Position numbers and translations under genes: made by a program. The notes below the pieces were generated by a model. That model was given only the letters and a program-made list of their open reading frames with translations. It did no database searches and was not told the origin of the DNA. From positions 1-9,196 of the forward strand of contig JAJYZD010000149.1 in assembly GCA_021800315.1 (NCBI GenBank): a stretch of DNA of 9,196 nt, read 5' to 3'. Shown here piece after piece: positions 1 to 6,712 of this stretch; the first letter of the stretch is position 1; each line of letters begins with the position of its first letter. The DNA comes from Bacillota bacterium. Its GTDB lineage: Bacteria; Bacillota; Desulfotomaculia; Desulfotomaculales; JAJYZD01.

Positions 1-20
1 GAAATTTACGATCTTTCAGT

Positions 21-54
21 AAAAAACGCGGGGGCCAAAATTGGTTAGCGTCTT
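21..54 (-). terminator. Possible weak terminator after the Tad cluster
   Basis: Read on the minus strand, the 7-nt arm at 54-48 (AAGACGC) can pair with the arm at 29-23 (GCGTTTT, one G-U pair). The second arm runs into six consecutive T residues at 26-21. The 18-nt loop contains a small CCA/TGG inverted repeat. It lies about 140 nt past the last stop codon and is the only stem followed by a T-run in this flank. Half of the stem is A-T, so the call is weak. Confidence 0.3.
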
Positions 55-81
55 CTCCAGCGGCGGAACGCGGCGGATAGA

Positions 82-101
82 CCGGCCAAAATGCGGGCCG
101 G
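82..101 (-). repeat. Short GC-rich inverted repeat downstream of tadG-like gene
   Basis: CCGGCC at 82-87 is perfectly complementary to GGCCGG at 96-101, with an 8-nt loop. No T-run follows on either strand, so it is not a convincing intrinsic terminator. It could act as a 3' stabilising hairpin on the operon transcript. Apart from this and the candidate terminator at 21-54, I see nothing in positions 1-195. Confidence 0.3.
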
Positions 102-195
102 GGTCGGTCAAACGAGGCGCCAGCCGGGGGGTGCATGAAGCTCGATCCACCGCCCGGCGCTGAAGCACGCAGCAGGCGGATCGCTGTAGCTTACA

Positions 196-1230
196 TTAAT
201 TAGAAAGGTAAGCCATTCTAGGTAAAATGTAGCTGTTGAGGTCGGAAGAATCTACTTCCAGGGTGTTAGTACTTAGATTGATACTGTTGCCGATGATAGC
301 GCCGTCGGCTATATGGATATTATTCGCACTAATATTGATTGCCCCATTCGGGGCGTATAGCACACCGTTCCCCGTCAAGTTATTGGTTGAGATGTTGATA
401 TTCTGTTGTGAGTAATAACCAATGTAGCCCGCGCCGAAGGAAGCGTTGTTGGTGCTGATACTGATGTCACCAGTTGCGAAAATTGACCCATTTCCTTTGA
501 TGTTATTGGTAGATATGTTTACATTGCCATAGACATAAATCGTCCCGTTAATGGTGGAATTATTGTCATCTATATTATAATCGCCGTTATAAACTTGACC
601 GGCCTCCTGCGCCTGTGCCAGTAGTTGGCTTGAGAAATCAGGCATGCTTATCACAGGTGCGTTGGGCACAGGAGTTGTTTGAAAATTAATGTCGCTAAGG
701 TTTATTGTGCCACTGGCCTCGGTCGTTGTTTGAATGTATCCATTATTGGTGCTAATGTTGACATTGCTGTTGCTATGAGCATTTCCGTTAACATTTATCT
801 TATTTTGACTGAGATTTAGGTCTTCGTTGGAGAATAACGCATAATTGAACACTTGTGGTGCATTAAGTCTGGCCGTGGCCGACCGCTTCACGGTAACCGT
901 GGTGAATCCCAGTACCGGCGCGAAATAGAAGGGATTGGGCTCGGCCAGGGCAACCGTCACCGTCTGGTTGTCCGGGTCGTTGTTGATTGAAGCCACCGCC
1001 GACAGGGGTATGCCGTTGGCCTGCAGGTAAGCGTCAACCGCGGCGGTTACGTCCCCGTTTTGGGCCAGGGCCGTAACCCCGGCCAGGGCGGCCGCATCGG
1101 CCGCTCCCTGCAGTTTCACTCCCCGCGCCACCTCGGCGCCGATATCGACGCCCACCGCGGCCAAACCGAAAACCACTACCATCAGGAGGGCGACGATGAC
1201 GACGGCTTGTCCGCTTTCCCCTTTAGTCAT
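196..1230 (-). CDS. TadG-like pilus assembly protein with C-terminal repeat domain
   Basis: The protein has 344 residues. Residues 5-50 match the TadG-like N-terminal family: a GQAVV start, one membrane helix (about 8-28), then VDIG and LQGAADAAALAG, the family's hallmark. TadG-type proteins are membrane-anchored minor components of the Tad pilus with a large outer domain. Unlike Flp and TadE-like pilins, position +5 after the Gly-Gln is Ile, not Glu, so prepilin peptidase processing is doubtful. From about residue 137 the protein becomes a ladder of NINISTNN-like units spaced 19-22 residues apart, which looks like a beta-solenoid. It ends with YILPRMAYLSN. The ATG overlaps the TGA of the upstream TadE-like gene by 4 nt, with AGGTG about 8 nt upstream, so the two are translationally coupled. 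Base composition changes abruptly inside the gene near 850-880. The outer domain may be an adhesin or a pilus-associated surface domain; that role is inferred. Confidence 0.85.
   Translation of the reverse strand: MTKGESGQAVVIVALLMVVVFGLAAVGVDIGAEVARGVKLQGAADAAALAGVTALAQNGDVTAAVDAYLQANGIPLSAVASINNDPDNQTVTVALAEPNPFYFAPVLGFTTVTVKRSATARLNAPQVFNYALFSNEDLNLSQNKINVNGNAHSNSNVNISTNNGYIQTTTEASGTINLSDINFQTTPVPNAPVISMPDFSSQLLAQAQEAGQVYNGDYNIDDNNSTINGTIYVYGNVNISTNNIKGNGSIFATGDISISTNNASFGAGYIGYYSQQNINISTNNLTGNGVLYAPNGAINISANNIHIADGAIIGNSINLSTNTLEVDSSDLNSYILPRMAYLSN
259..822 (-). repeat. Nine-rung Asn/Ser/Thr-rich repeat domain inside TadG-like protein
   Basis: These bases encode residues 137-324. Aligning the Ser (or Asp) of the STNN-like core gives positions 141, 160, 179, then 221, 240, 259, 281, 301 and 320. 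The spacing is 19, 19, 42, 19, 19, 22, 20 and 19. The 42-residue step contains a Pro-rich insertion (about 184-214). Core units include NVNISTNN, DISISTNN, NINISTNN, AINISANN and SINLSTNT. A period near 20 with inward-pointing Ile/Leu alternating with polar residues and stacked Asn is what parallel beta-helix rungs look like. The fold is inferred from periodicity, not demonstrated. Confidence 0.75.
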
Positions 1231-1625
1231 GATCCGGGCACCTGCTCCACTACCATAGTCGTATTGCCGCTGATCGTAAGCCGGGAAGTTCCCAAAAAGG
1301 CCGCAATCACCGGCGTCAGCACCACGTAGGGCTTGGAGGCGGTAACCGTTACCTGGGCGCCCACCGTGTCACCCGGGTTATAGCTCAGGTTCACCGTTAG
1401 GCCGGGATAGTCGGCCTCCACGGTACTCTCTACGGCGGCGCCCGCGGTGCCCAGGGAGGCCAGCCGCGCCCCGGTCGCGCTGGCCTCCTCCACCTGGCTC
1501 CGGGTCAGGAATATCAGGCCGAAATCCACCGTGCCGAACACCAGCAGCAGCAGGATCGGCAGAATCAGGGCCATTTCCAACGCGGCCTGGCCCCGCGGGC
1601 AGGAGAAGATGCGCACCATGTTCAC
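1227..1625 (-). CDS. TadE-like pseudopilin
   Basis: This is a 132-residue protein (130 from the internal ATG). It has a type IV prepilin-like signal: RG then QAALE, cleavage expected between Gly12 and Gln13, and Glu at mature position +5. A hydrophobic helix follows (about 14-38, rich in Leu/Ile), then a small outer domain of beta character. TadE-type pseudopilins are processed by the prepilin peptidase and are needed for Flp pilus assembly as minor components. The frame opens with GTG at 1625, then ATG at 1619 and GTG at 1616. A GGA lies 8 nt before the first GTG, so 1625 is kept but the start is not certain. The stop overlaps the TadG-like ATG by 4 nt. It lies 52 nt downstream of flp, past a hairpin. 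Confidence 0.85.
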   Translation of the reverse strand: MNMVRIFSCPRGQAALEMALILPILLLLVFGTVDFGLIFLTRSQVEEASATGARLASLGTAGAAVESTVEADYPGLTVNLSYNPGDTVGAQVTVTASKPYVVLTPVIAAFLGTSRLTISGNTTMVVEQVPGS

Positions 1626-1651
1626 CAGCTTTGTCCGGCCGAATATGTACC

Positions 1652-1670
1652 AGGCTCGCGGCGCGAGCCT
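1652..1670 (-). promoter_or_regulatory. Intercistronic hairpin between flp and the TadE-like gene
   Basis: AGGCTCGC (1652-1659) and GCGAGCCT (1663-1670) form a perfect 8-bp stem with a 3-nt loop, beginning 7 nt after the flp stop codon on the minus strand. No T-run follows it, so full intrinsic termination is unlikely. A very stable hairpin directly behind an abundant structural gene usually protects the upstream mRNA from 3' exonucleases or attenuates downstream expression. That would let flp exceed the two minor pilins; this is inference. Confidence 0.6.
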
Positions 1671-1677
1671 GGGCGGG

Positions 1678-1887
1678 TTACTGCGCCACCGTGTTGGAAA
1701 TGCTGCCGAAAAGGGAAGCTATGTGGCCGCCGAGTACGTATATCGCGCCGATGACCACCGCGGCGATCAGGGCCAGGATGAGACCGTATTCGACCATCGT
1801 CTGCCCCTTTTCGGAAGCGAGGCGGCTCTTCCAGGTGGTAATCCCGACCATCAGCCTCAGGGAAAGTTCGTTTGCACGCGCCAACAT
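1678..1887 (-). CDS. flp: Flp family type IVc major pilin
   Basis: This is the 69-residue precursor of the pilus subunit. A 28-residue basic leader ends in Lys-Gly. Mature residues begin QTMVEYGLILALIAAVVIGA, with Glu at +5 and Tyr at +6, the Flp pilin signature. Cleavage after Gly28 would leave a 41-residue pilin consisting of one hydrophobic helix plus a short tail (about SLFGSISNTVAQ). The frame also opens at GTG 1896, but that codon abuts the Shine-Dalgarno with no spacing, whereas ATG 1887 sits 8 nt behind GGAAAGGGGG, so 1887 is chosen. It is the last step of the Tad pathway: TadA powers, and TadB/TadC accept, these subunits after prepilin peptidase cleavage. It is separated from upstream genes by 167 nt and followed by an 8-bp hairpin, which suggests its level is set independently. 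Confidence 0.93.
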   Translation of the reverse strand: MLARANELSLRLMVGITTWKSRLASEKGQTMVEYGLILALIAAVVIGAIYVLGGHIASLFGSISNTVAQ

Positions 1888-1895
1888 TTTTGTCA

Positions 1896-1905
1896 CCCCC
1901 TTTCC
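1896..1905 (-). promoter_or_regulatory. Ribosome binding site deciding the flp start
   Basis: On the minus strand GGAAAGGGGG (1905-1896) is followed by 8 nt and then ATG at 1887. The alternative GTG at 1896 uses the last G of this run and cannot be initiated from it. The strong purine tract fits a highly translated pilin. Confidence 0.7.
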
Positions 1906-1964
1906 AATGATAGATCTCCCAACCGTCCTTACTGCGGGATGGTTACGGCCATATGCTTAAAGGG

Positions 1965-2006
1965 CCGGCGGGCACCGTCTCCCGGAAGGGTCAGCCCCGC
2001 CGCCGG
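1965..2006 (-). other. GC-rich inverted repeat in the gap upstream of flp
   Basis: CCGGCGG at 1965-1971 pairs with CCGCCGG at 2000-2006 across a 28-nt interior that contains a smaller CCC/GGG repeat. On the minus strand the stem is followed by CCCTTTAAG, only three T residues, so termination would be weak. It lies between the glycosyltransferase-like stop and flp and could be a partial attenuator or processing site. I looked for a promoter for flp in 1888-2054 and found no convincing -35/-10 pair. Confidence 0.3.
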
Positions 2007-2054
2007 GACGCTGAAGGCGATGATCGGGGCGGATTCCACCACGGTCCGGGCCCG

Positions 2055-3251
2055 TCAACCGTCAGGGTTCTGCGCCCAATCGCGGCGCGTAACACGGGCT
2101 GTAACCCGCGATAGAAGCCGTCCAGGCGTTTCACCACCCCCGTCGGGTAGACCGGAGAGCCTGCCCCTGGCGACGCGGTAGACGATCCCCGCCGTGACCA
2201 GGGCGCAGGCCTTGAGGAAGGCCAGTTCCACGAGCGGGTTGACGCGGAAGATCTCCAGTGCCAGATATAAACCCCCGGTAATCCCGAAGAAATAGGCGGG
2301 CAGGATGAATTCCCGCCGGCCCCTCACCTTCCAGAGGTAGAAGGCGAAGGCGAAGGGGTAGACCTCGTACCGCATCTGCGACTGGGTCGGCCAGAACAGG
2401 AAACCGACCGCCATGGCGTAGCCGAAAGCGAGCCAGTCGCCCCCGGTCCGGTACCGCCGGAACATGAAAACCGCCCACAGCGCGCTCAAGAGGTAGCCGG
2501 CGTAGCGGATGTAGACGGTGTCGCGCTGGGCCAGGCTGGCGGCGAACAGGGACCACAGGTTGGGTCCGTTCATGGTCAGGTACTGGTAGAGACCTACATT
2601 GTTCAGGTAGGAGACCTTGAGGATCAGGGTCAGGTTACCCGCCAGCGGGGCGAGCACGGCGGTGAAGGCCGCAAGCAGGGAGTAGGCGTACCTTCTTTCC
2701 CGCAGGGCCAGGGCGGCGAACACGGGGAGGAAGACGACCGCCTCTTCCTTGAGCGTCAGGGCCAGCCCAGCGAGGATTCCCGCCGGGATGGGGCGGTCGG
2801 CTTCGACCAGCAGGACCGAGGCGATGACCATGAAGATCAGGAGGTAGTCGATCTGGCCCACTATGACCAGATCGAAGAAGGTTATGGGCATGGCCAGGAA
2901 GACCACGACGTCGAACAGTTTCACCTTGCGGTAAAAGAGCAGCAAAATAACCATGGACAGGAGAAAGCCGAGGGGAATGGCGGGCAACGGCACGTACTTC
3001 AACAGGTAGAGGTACAGCGGCGGATAGTTGATCGGACGCAGGCGGGGATAGACGGCGATCAGGTTGGCGCGCGCGTAGGCGCGGATCAGACCCAGGTGAG
3101 TTACCTGGTGCTGCCAGACCGTAAACCAGGTCGCGTCGTTCTCGATCCTGGTCCCGCTCACCGTCTGGGTCAAATAGACGATGATGCCCGCAACCAGAAC
3201 GAACAGAACCAGGGTGCTCCTATTGCCGGTCCAAAACCCGGGCGCTTTCAC
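2055..3251 (-). CDS. Polytopic GT-C-type glycosyltransferase-like membrane protein
   Basis: From GTG 3251 the protein has 398 residues, with about ten hydrophobic segments and a basic cytoplasmic tail. Features resembling GT-C polyprenol-phosphate-sugar transferases (DUF2029/GT87-like) are an acidic first outer loop (END at 37-39), NYPPLYLYLLK (75-85), GQID (132-135), KEEAVVFLP (168-176), NGPNLWSLF (228-236) and MRYEVYPF (293-300). Such enzymes take a sugar from a lipid-linked donor and add it to an acceptor outside the membrane. The acceptor is unknown; its place between the Tad platform genes and flp suggests pilin or pseudopilin glycosylation, which is inference. The open frame extends to a TTG at 3272, but GGAGGTGG at 3265-3258 lies 6 nt before the GTG at 3251, so that start is chosen. 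It overlaps the DUF192 gene by 32 nt. Family assignment is by motif resemblance, so substrate and activity are uncertain. Confidence 0.65.
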   Translation of the reverse strand: MKAPGFWTGNRSTLVLFVLVAGIIVYLTQTVSGTRIENDATWFTVWQHQVTHLGLIRAYARANLIAVYPRLRPINYPPLYLYLLKYVPLPAIPLGFLLSMVILLLFYRKVKLFDVVVFLAMPITFFDLVIVGQIDYLLIFMVIASVLLVEADRPIPAGILAGLALTLKEEAVVFLPVFAALALRERRYAYSLLAAFTAVLAPLAGNLTLILKVSYLNNVGLYQYLTMNGPNLWSLFAASLAQRDTVYIRYAGYLLSALWAVFMFRRYRTGGDWLAFGYAMAVGFLFWPTQSQMRYEVYPFAFAFYLWKVRGRREFILPAYFFGITGGLYLALEIFRVNPLVELAFLKACALVTAGIVYRVARGRLSGLPDGGGETPGRLLSRVTARVTRRDWAQNPDG

Positions 3252-3510
3252 GCAAAGCCACCTCCCCGTCAACCCCGGGCGGTACTTCCAGCACCGCCAC
3301 CGCTCCCCGCACCGGACACGTCAGCTTCCAGGGCGTAAGCCTCACCTGCCGGACGATACCGCCCCGTTGATCCAGGTAGTACACATCAATCGGATAACTC
3401 ATGAACCAGGTGTGAATCCAGTTGCAGCGCGGTAACAGCAGGGCCTGGGCGCCGTCGGCGCCGATCAGGCCGCGCAGGCGGGAGGCCGTAGTCCCGGCCA
3501 CCTTGAGCAT
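3220..3510 (-). CDS. DUF192 family small protein
   Basis: The protein has 96 residues, close to the core length of the family. It shows the DUF192 pattern in order: GLIG (14-17), then IHTWFMSYPIDVYYLD (32-47), GGIV (50-53) and AVLEVPPG (72-79). Many family members carry a signal peptide; this one has none obvious and begins almost at the domain. DUF192 proteins are small beta-rich proteins whose biochemical role is not established. The ATG shares one base with the tadC stop (TGATG) and a GGGGA purine run lies about 8 nt upstream, so it is coupled to tadC. The 3' end lies inside the start region of the glycosyltransferase-like gene. The tight coupling argues for a job tied to the pilus machinery, but none can be named. 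Confidence 0.8.
   Translation of the reverse strand: MLKVAGTTASRLRGLIGADGAQALLLPRCNWIHTWFMSYPIDVYYLDQRGGIVRQVRLTPWKLTCPVRGAVAVLEVPPGVDGEVALRESARVLDRQ
3258..3265 (-). promoter_or_regulatory. Ribosome binding site deciding the glycosyltransferase-like start
   Basis: GGAGGTGG (3265-3258 on the minus strand) lies 6 nt before GTG at 3251, inside the DUF192 coding sequence. It argues against the TTG at 3272, which is upstream of this site. Confidence 0.7.
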
Positions 3511-4430
3511 CAGAGGATCCCCGCCTTCAGGACCATGATGACGGCCGGTCCCAGAATCACGGTGAACAGCGCCGGCAGGATCAAAAAGATCAGGGGGATC
3601 AGCATCTTCACCGGCATTTTCTGCGCCGCCTCCTCCGCCCGCTGGCGCTTTTCCAGCCTCAACTGGCCGCTCTGCACCCTGAGGATGCCGGCCAGGCTCA
3701 TGCCGAACCGCTCGGCCTGGACGATGGCGATCAGGAGGTTCCGCAAGCTCTTAATCTCCTTGTTCCGTCCGACGATGTTCATCAGGGCGGCGCGGCGGGG
3801 CAGACCAAACCTCATTTCCCGCAGCGCTACGGCGAATTCCCGGGCGAGCGGGCCGGCGAAGCGGTCGACGGCGGTGGTCAGGGCGGCGTCGAAGCCTTGC
3901 CCCGACTCCACCGCCAGCGTCACGATATCCATAAAGTTGGGCAGTTGCCTTTCCATTTCGGTCCTGCGACGCGTGACCTGCCGGGACAGGAGGAACGAAG
4001 GCAGAACATTGAACAGCAGGAACGCCACTATGGCCATGAAGGCGGCCGGTACCGGGCCGCTGGCGAGGTAGAAAAGGTACCCGGTCACGGAGGCGCCGCC
4101 GATGCTGATAATCAGTTTCACGCCGGTCAGTTCCGCCGCCGTCATGTCCCAGGGGTTGCCGGCCGCGTCCAGCCGGTCCTGCAGGGTGACCAGGGCGCGT
4201 CTACGGGCCAGGAGGCCTGCGAAGCCGAGCAGGGTGCGGGAAAAACGCTTGAAAAAGGGCACGCCCCTGGCATCAAAGGCCTTGGGCAGGAAGCCGAACA
4301 GCACCCTGGTCATGAGCCGGTCGTGTCCGGCCCGGAATTCGGCCAGGAAGAAGCCGGTGATAAACAGCGCGGTCAGCCAGATAAAGGTGACGGTCAGCCA
4401 TCGGCTTAAGAAAACGTGGACCATGTACAC
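3510..4430 (-). CDS. tadC: Tad pilus platform protein TadC
   Basis: The protein has 306 residues. An N-terminal membrane helix (about 10-31) is followed by a basic cytoplasmic stretch, a second hydrophobic region (103-148), then a type II secretion F domain (about 158-290). The latter includes QLPNFMDIVTLAVESGQGFD (162-181), FGMSLAGIL (242-250) and the characteristic AEEAAQKMPVKMLIPLIF (265-282), ending in a membrane helix. TadC pairs with TadB to form the cytoplasmic-membrane platform on which TadA acts to extrude Flp pilin. The start GTG at 4430 directly follows the tadB TGA, with AAAGG 5 nt upstream; ATG at 4424, two codons in, is an alternative. The stop shares one base with the DUF192 ATG. 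Length and order after tadB are typical. Confidence 0.9.
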   Translation of the reverse strand: MYMVHVFLSRWLTVTFIWLTALFITGFFLAEFRAGHDRLMTRVLFGFLPKAFDARGVPFFKRFSRTLLGFAGLLARRRALVTLQDRLDAAGNPWDMTAAELTGVKLIISIGGASVTGYLFYLASGPVPAAFMAIVAFLLFNVLPSFLLSRQVTRRRTEMERQLPNFMDIVTLAVESGQGFDAALTTAVDRFAGPLAREFAVALREMRFGLPRRAALMNIVGRNKEIKSLRNLLIAIVQAERFGMSLAGILRVQSGQLRLEKRQRAEEAAQKMPVKMLIPLIFLILPALFTVILGPAVIMVLKAGIL

Positions 4431-5360
4431 TCACGCCTTTACTTCGAGAATGGAGCGGATCACGAGGATGCCGAAAGTCATCATGAGGGCGCTGGCGGCG
4501 AGCATGAGCAGACCCGCCTTGTTCGTGAACAACTCTTCGATATAGGGAGGGTCCACCAAAAAGATGATCAGTCCGATCGCAAGGGGCAGAACCGAGATGA
4601 TCGCCCCGGACAGGCGGCCCTGGGCCGTAAGGGTTTTGATATTTCTTTTCAGCTTGATCCGTTCGATAACGGTGGCCTGGATCAACTCGAGAATCTCCGA
4701 GATGTTGCCGCCCACCTGGCGGTTGATGCCGATGGCGGTGCACATTAGCTCCATATCGGCGTTGTTCGCCTGGCGGGCCATGTTCTCCAGGCCTTCCTCC
4801 ATGGTCACCCCCATGGACATATCGTTCATAAAGTTGGCGAAGACGGTCTTGATGGGATCGTCCATTTCCTCCACCACCATTTTCATCGCCTGGGGCAGGG
4901 AATAGCCGGCCTTGACCGAACCGGTCATGATCGACAACGCTTCGATCAACTGTTCGTCGAACAACGCCTGGCGGGCCCGTTTCTTCACCTCCACCAGGAC
5001 GTTGAGGGAAAAAGCCGCCAGGAGCCCCGCAACCAGGGCGAACCAGAAGTTGAAGAGCGACACCAGGCCGGCGACCGCGATCGCGACCACGATCTGGGTG
5101 GCCAGGAACTCGGCCGGGTACAACTGGATTTCGGCCTGTCTCAGACTGGCCTCCTGGCGGGCCAGGTACCCGCCGGGCAGGAACCGCCCCAGGTTCCGGA
5201 AGACGGAATTCCTGACCGCCTCGTTCGTTTCCCCGCCTTCGCGAAAGGCGTATCCCGCCAGTTTCTCCTTGAGGCTCGGCCTCGCCCCCAACGGACCGGC
5301 GCCGAGCAAGAAGAACAGGACGGCGAGGTAGACAGCTGCTGCGATCCAGACCGCGGGCAT
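4431..5360 (-). CDS. tadB: Tad pilus platform protein TadB
   Basis: The protein has 309 residues. It has an N-terminal helix (about 3-22), a cytoplasmic linker, two hydrophobic segments (about 88-122), then the F domain: FDEQLIEALSIMTGSVKAGY (134-153), MDDPIKTVFANFMNDMSMGV (166-185), INRQVGGNISEILE (212-225), and C-terminal membrane helices (about 251-270 and 282-302). This is the upstream half of the TadB/TadC pair that forms the inner-membrane platform for Flp pilus extrusion. ATG 5360 follows the tadA stop by 11 nt with AGGGTGG about 4 nt before it. The next gene starts at the adjacent base. There is nothing unusual in length or motif content. Confidence 0.92.
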   Translation of the reverse strand: MPAVWIAAAVYLAVLFFLLGAGPLGARPSLKEKLAGYAFREGGETNEAVRNSVFRNLGRFLPGGYLARQEASLRQAEIQLYPAEFLATQIVVAIAVAGLVSLFNFWFALVAGLLAAFSLNVLVEVKKRARQALFDEQLIEALSIMTGSVKAGYSLPQAMKMVVEEMDDPIKTVFANFMNDMSMGVTMEEGLENMARQANNADMELMCTAIGINRQVGGNISEILELIQATVIERIKLKRNIKTLTAQGRLSGAIISVLPLAIGLIIFLVDPPYIEELFTNKAGLLMLAASALMMTFGILVIRSILEVKA

Positions 5361-5371
5361 AAAACCACCCT

Positions 5372-6709
5372 CTATGTCAGCAGGCTTTCCGGAATTACCA
5401 GGCCTCTTGCGGCGAGCTTCCCGGCGAAGCGGGGACGGATGCCGGACTTGACAAACTGTCCCGTGGTACGGCCGGCGCTGTTTACCCCGCTCTCCTGGAA
5501 GGTGTAGATGTCCTGGGTTTGAATGACGTCGCCCTCCATGCCGAGAACTTCGCAGATGTGCGTGATCCGCCTGCTCCCATCCCGGAAGCGGGCCTGGTGC
5601 ACGATGAGCTCGATGGCGGACGAGATCTGTTCCCGGATGGCCCGCAGCGGCAGGTCCATGCCGGCCATCAGGACCATGGTTTCCAGCCGGGACAGCATGT
5701 CCCGCGGGGAATTGGCGTGGCCGGTGGTGATCGAGCCGTCGTGCCCGGTATTCATGGCCTGGAGCATGTCCAGGGCCTCACCCGACCTGACCTCGCCCAC
5801 AATGATCCGGTCGGGACGCATACGCAGGGAGTTGCGGACCAGGTCGCGGATGGTTACCGTTCCTTTGCCTTCGATGTTGGGCGGCCGGGTTTCCAGGCGT
5901 ACCACGTGGGGCTGGCGCAGCTGGAGTTCGGCGGCGTCCTCGATGGTGATGATGCGCTCGTTCACCGGAATGTAGGACGAGAGCACGCCCAAAGTGCTGG
6001 TTTTACCGCTGGAGGTGCCTCCGGCGATGATGATGTTGATCCGGCCGAGCACGCACAGTTCGAGAAAACGCATCATGTCCGCGGTCAAGGTACCGAACCT
6101 GATCAGGTCCTGCATGGTGAAAGGGTCGGCGGCGAACTTCCTGATCGTCAGGCAGGGCCCGTTTAGCGCCAGGGGGGGGATGACGGCGTTGACCCGGGAG
6201 CCGTCGGGGAGCCGGGCGTCCACCATGGGTTGGGACTCGTCGATCCGCCGCCCCAGGGCGCTCACAATCTTCTCGATCACCTTGAACACGTGGTCGGCGT
6301 CCCTAAACCGCACCGGAACCCTTTCCAGCTTTCCTTTGCGTTCGGCGTAAACGTCGTTCGGCCCGTTGACCATAACCTCGGAGACCGTATCGTCGCTCAT
6401 GACGGGGGTTATGGGACCCAGGCCGGTGATTTCGTAGATGGTGAAGGCCACCACCTGCGCCTGGTCGGACCGGCTCATGGGGTAGTTTTCGCTCCTGGCC
6501 AGTTCGTCGGCCACCGCCGCCGCCAGTTCGGCGATCTGCTCCTCGTTGGGCCGCGCGGCCTTGCCCAGGCGGCGGACCACTTCCATGTGCACCCGGCCGG
6601 TAAAATCCAGGAGGCGCCCGTCATCCTTGATCCGCTCGTCGGCAATGAGGGTGTGAGTCTCGCCGGCGGGACCGCCTCGCTGTTTGTTGAGCATTTCGGC
6701 AAGCTTCAT
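5372..6709 (-). CDS. tadA: Tad pilus secretion ATPase TadA/CpaF
   Basis: The protein has 445 residues and belongs to the hexameric VirB11/PilT-like secretion ATPase superfamily, CpaF branch. An N-terminal helical region is followed by EVMVNGPNDVYAERKGKLE (111-129), the arginine-containing linker GRRIDESQPMVDARLPDGSR (153-172), Walker A GGTSSGKT (230-237, Lys236), the Asp box TIEDAAEL (255-262), Walker B with IIVGEVR and Glu306 (302-308), and the His box TGHDGSITTGHAN (321-333). All catalytic elements are intact. It hydrolyses ATP in the cytoplasm to drive assembly of Flp pilin through TadB/TadC. ATG 6709 begins 3 nt after the cpaE stop, with its purine-rich GGGGGATGA overlapping that gene's end. 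The C-terminus has an extra basic tail after about residue 410. Confidence 0.96.
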   Translation of the reverse strand: MKLAEMLNKQRGGPAGETHTLIADERIKDDGRLLDFTGRVHMEVVRRLGKAARPNEEQIAELAAAVADELARSENYPMSRSDQAQVVAFTIYEITGLGPITPVMSDDTVSEVMVNGPNDVYAERKGKLERVPVRFRDADHVFKVIEKIVSALGRRIDESQPMVDARLPDGSRVNAVIPPLALNGPCLTIRKFAADPFTMQDLIRFGTLTADMMRFLELCVLGRINIIIAGGTSSGKTSTLGVLSSYIPVNERIITIEDAAELQLRQPHVVRLETRPPNIEGKGTVTIRDLVRNSLRMRPDRIIVGEVRSGEALDMLQAMNTGHDGSITTGHANSPRDMLSRLETMVLMAGMDLPLRAIREQISSAIELIVHQARFRDGSRRITHICEVLGMEGDVIQTQDIYTFQESGVNSAGRTTGQFVKSGIRPRFAGKLAARGLVIPESLLT

Positions 6710-6712
6710 GGT

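Noticed and set aside
259..822. The repeat-encoding DNA as a tandem DNA repeat or CRISPR-like array
   Set aside because: The periodicity is at protein level; the nucleotide units vary in sequence and length and stay in one open frame.
1631..1960. 109-codon plus-strand open frame opposite flp
   Set aside because: It is antisense to the pilin gene, lacks a ribosome site and resembles no family.
1447..2181. 244-codon plus-strand open frame covering flp and its flanks
   Set aside because: It is antisense to the TadE-like gene and flp, which have unmistakable pilin motifs; composition is Arg/Pro/Ser-rich shadow-like sequence.
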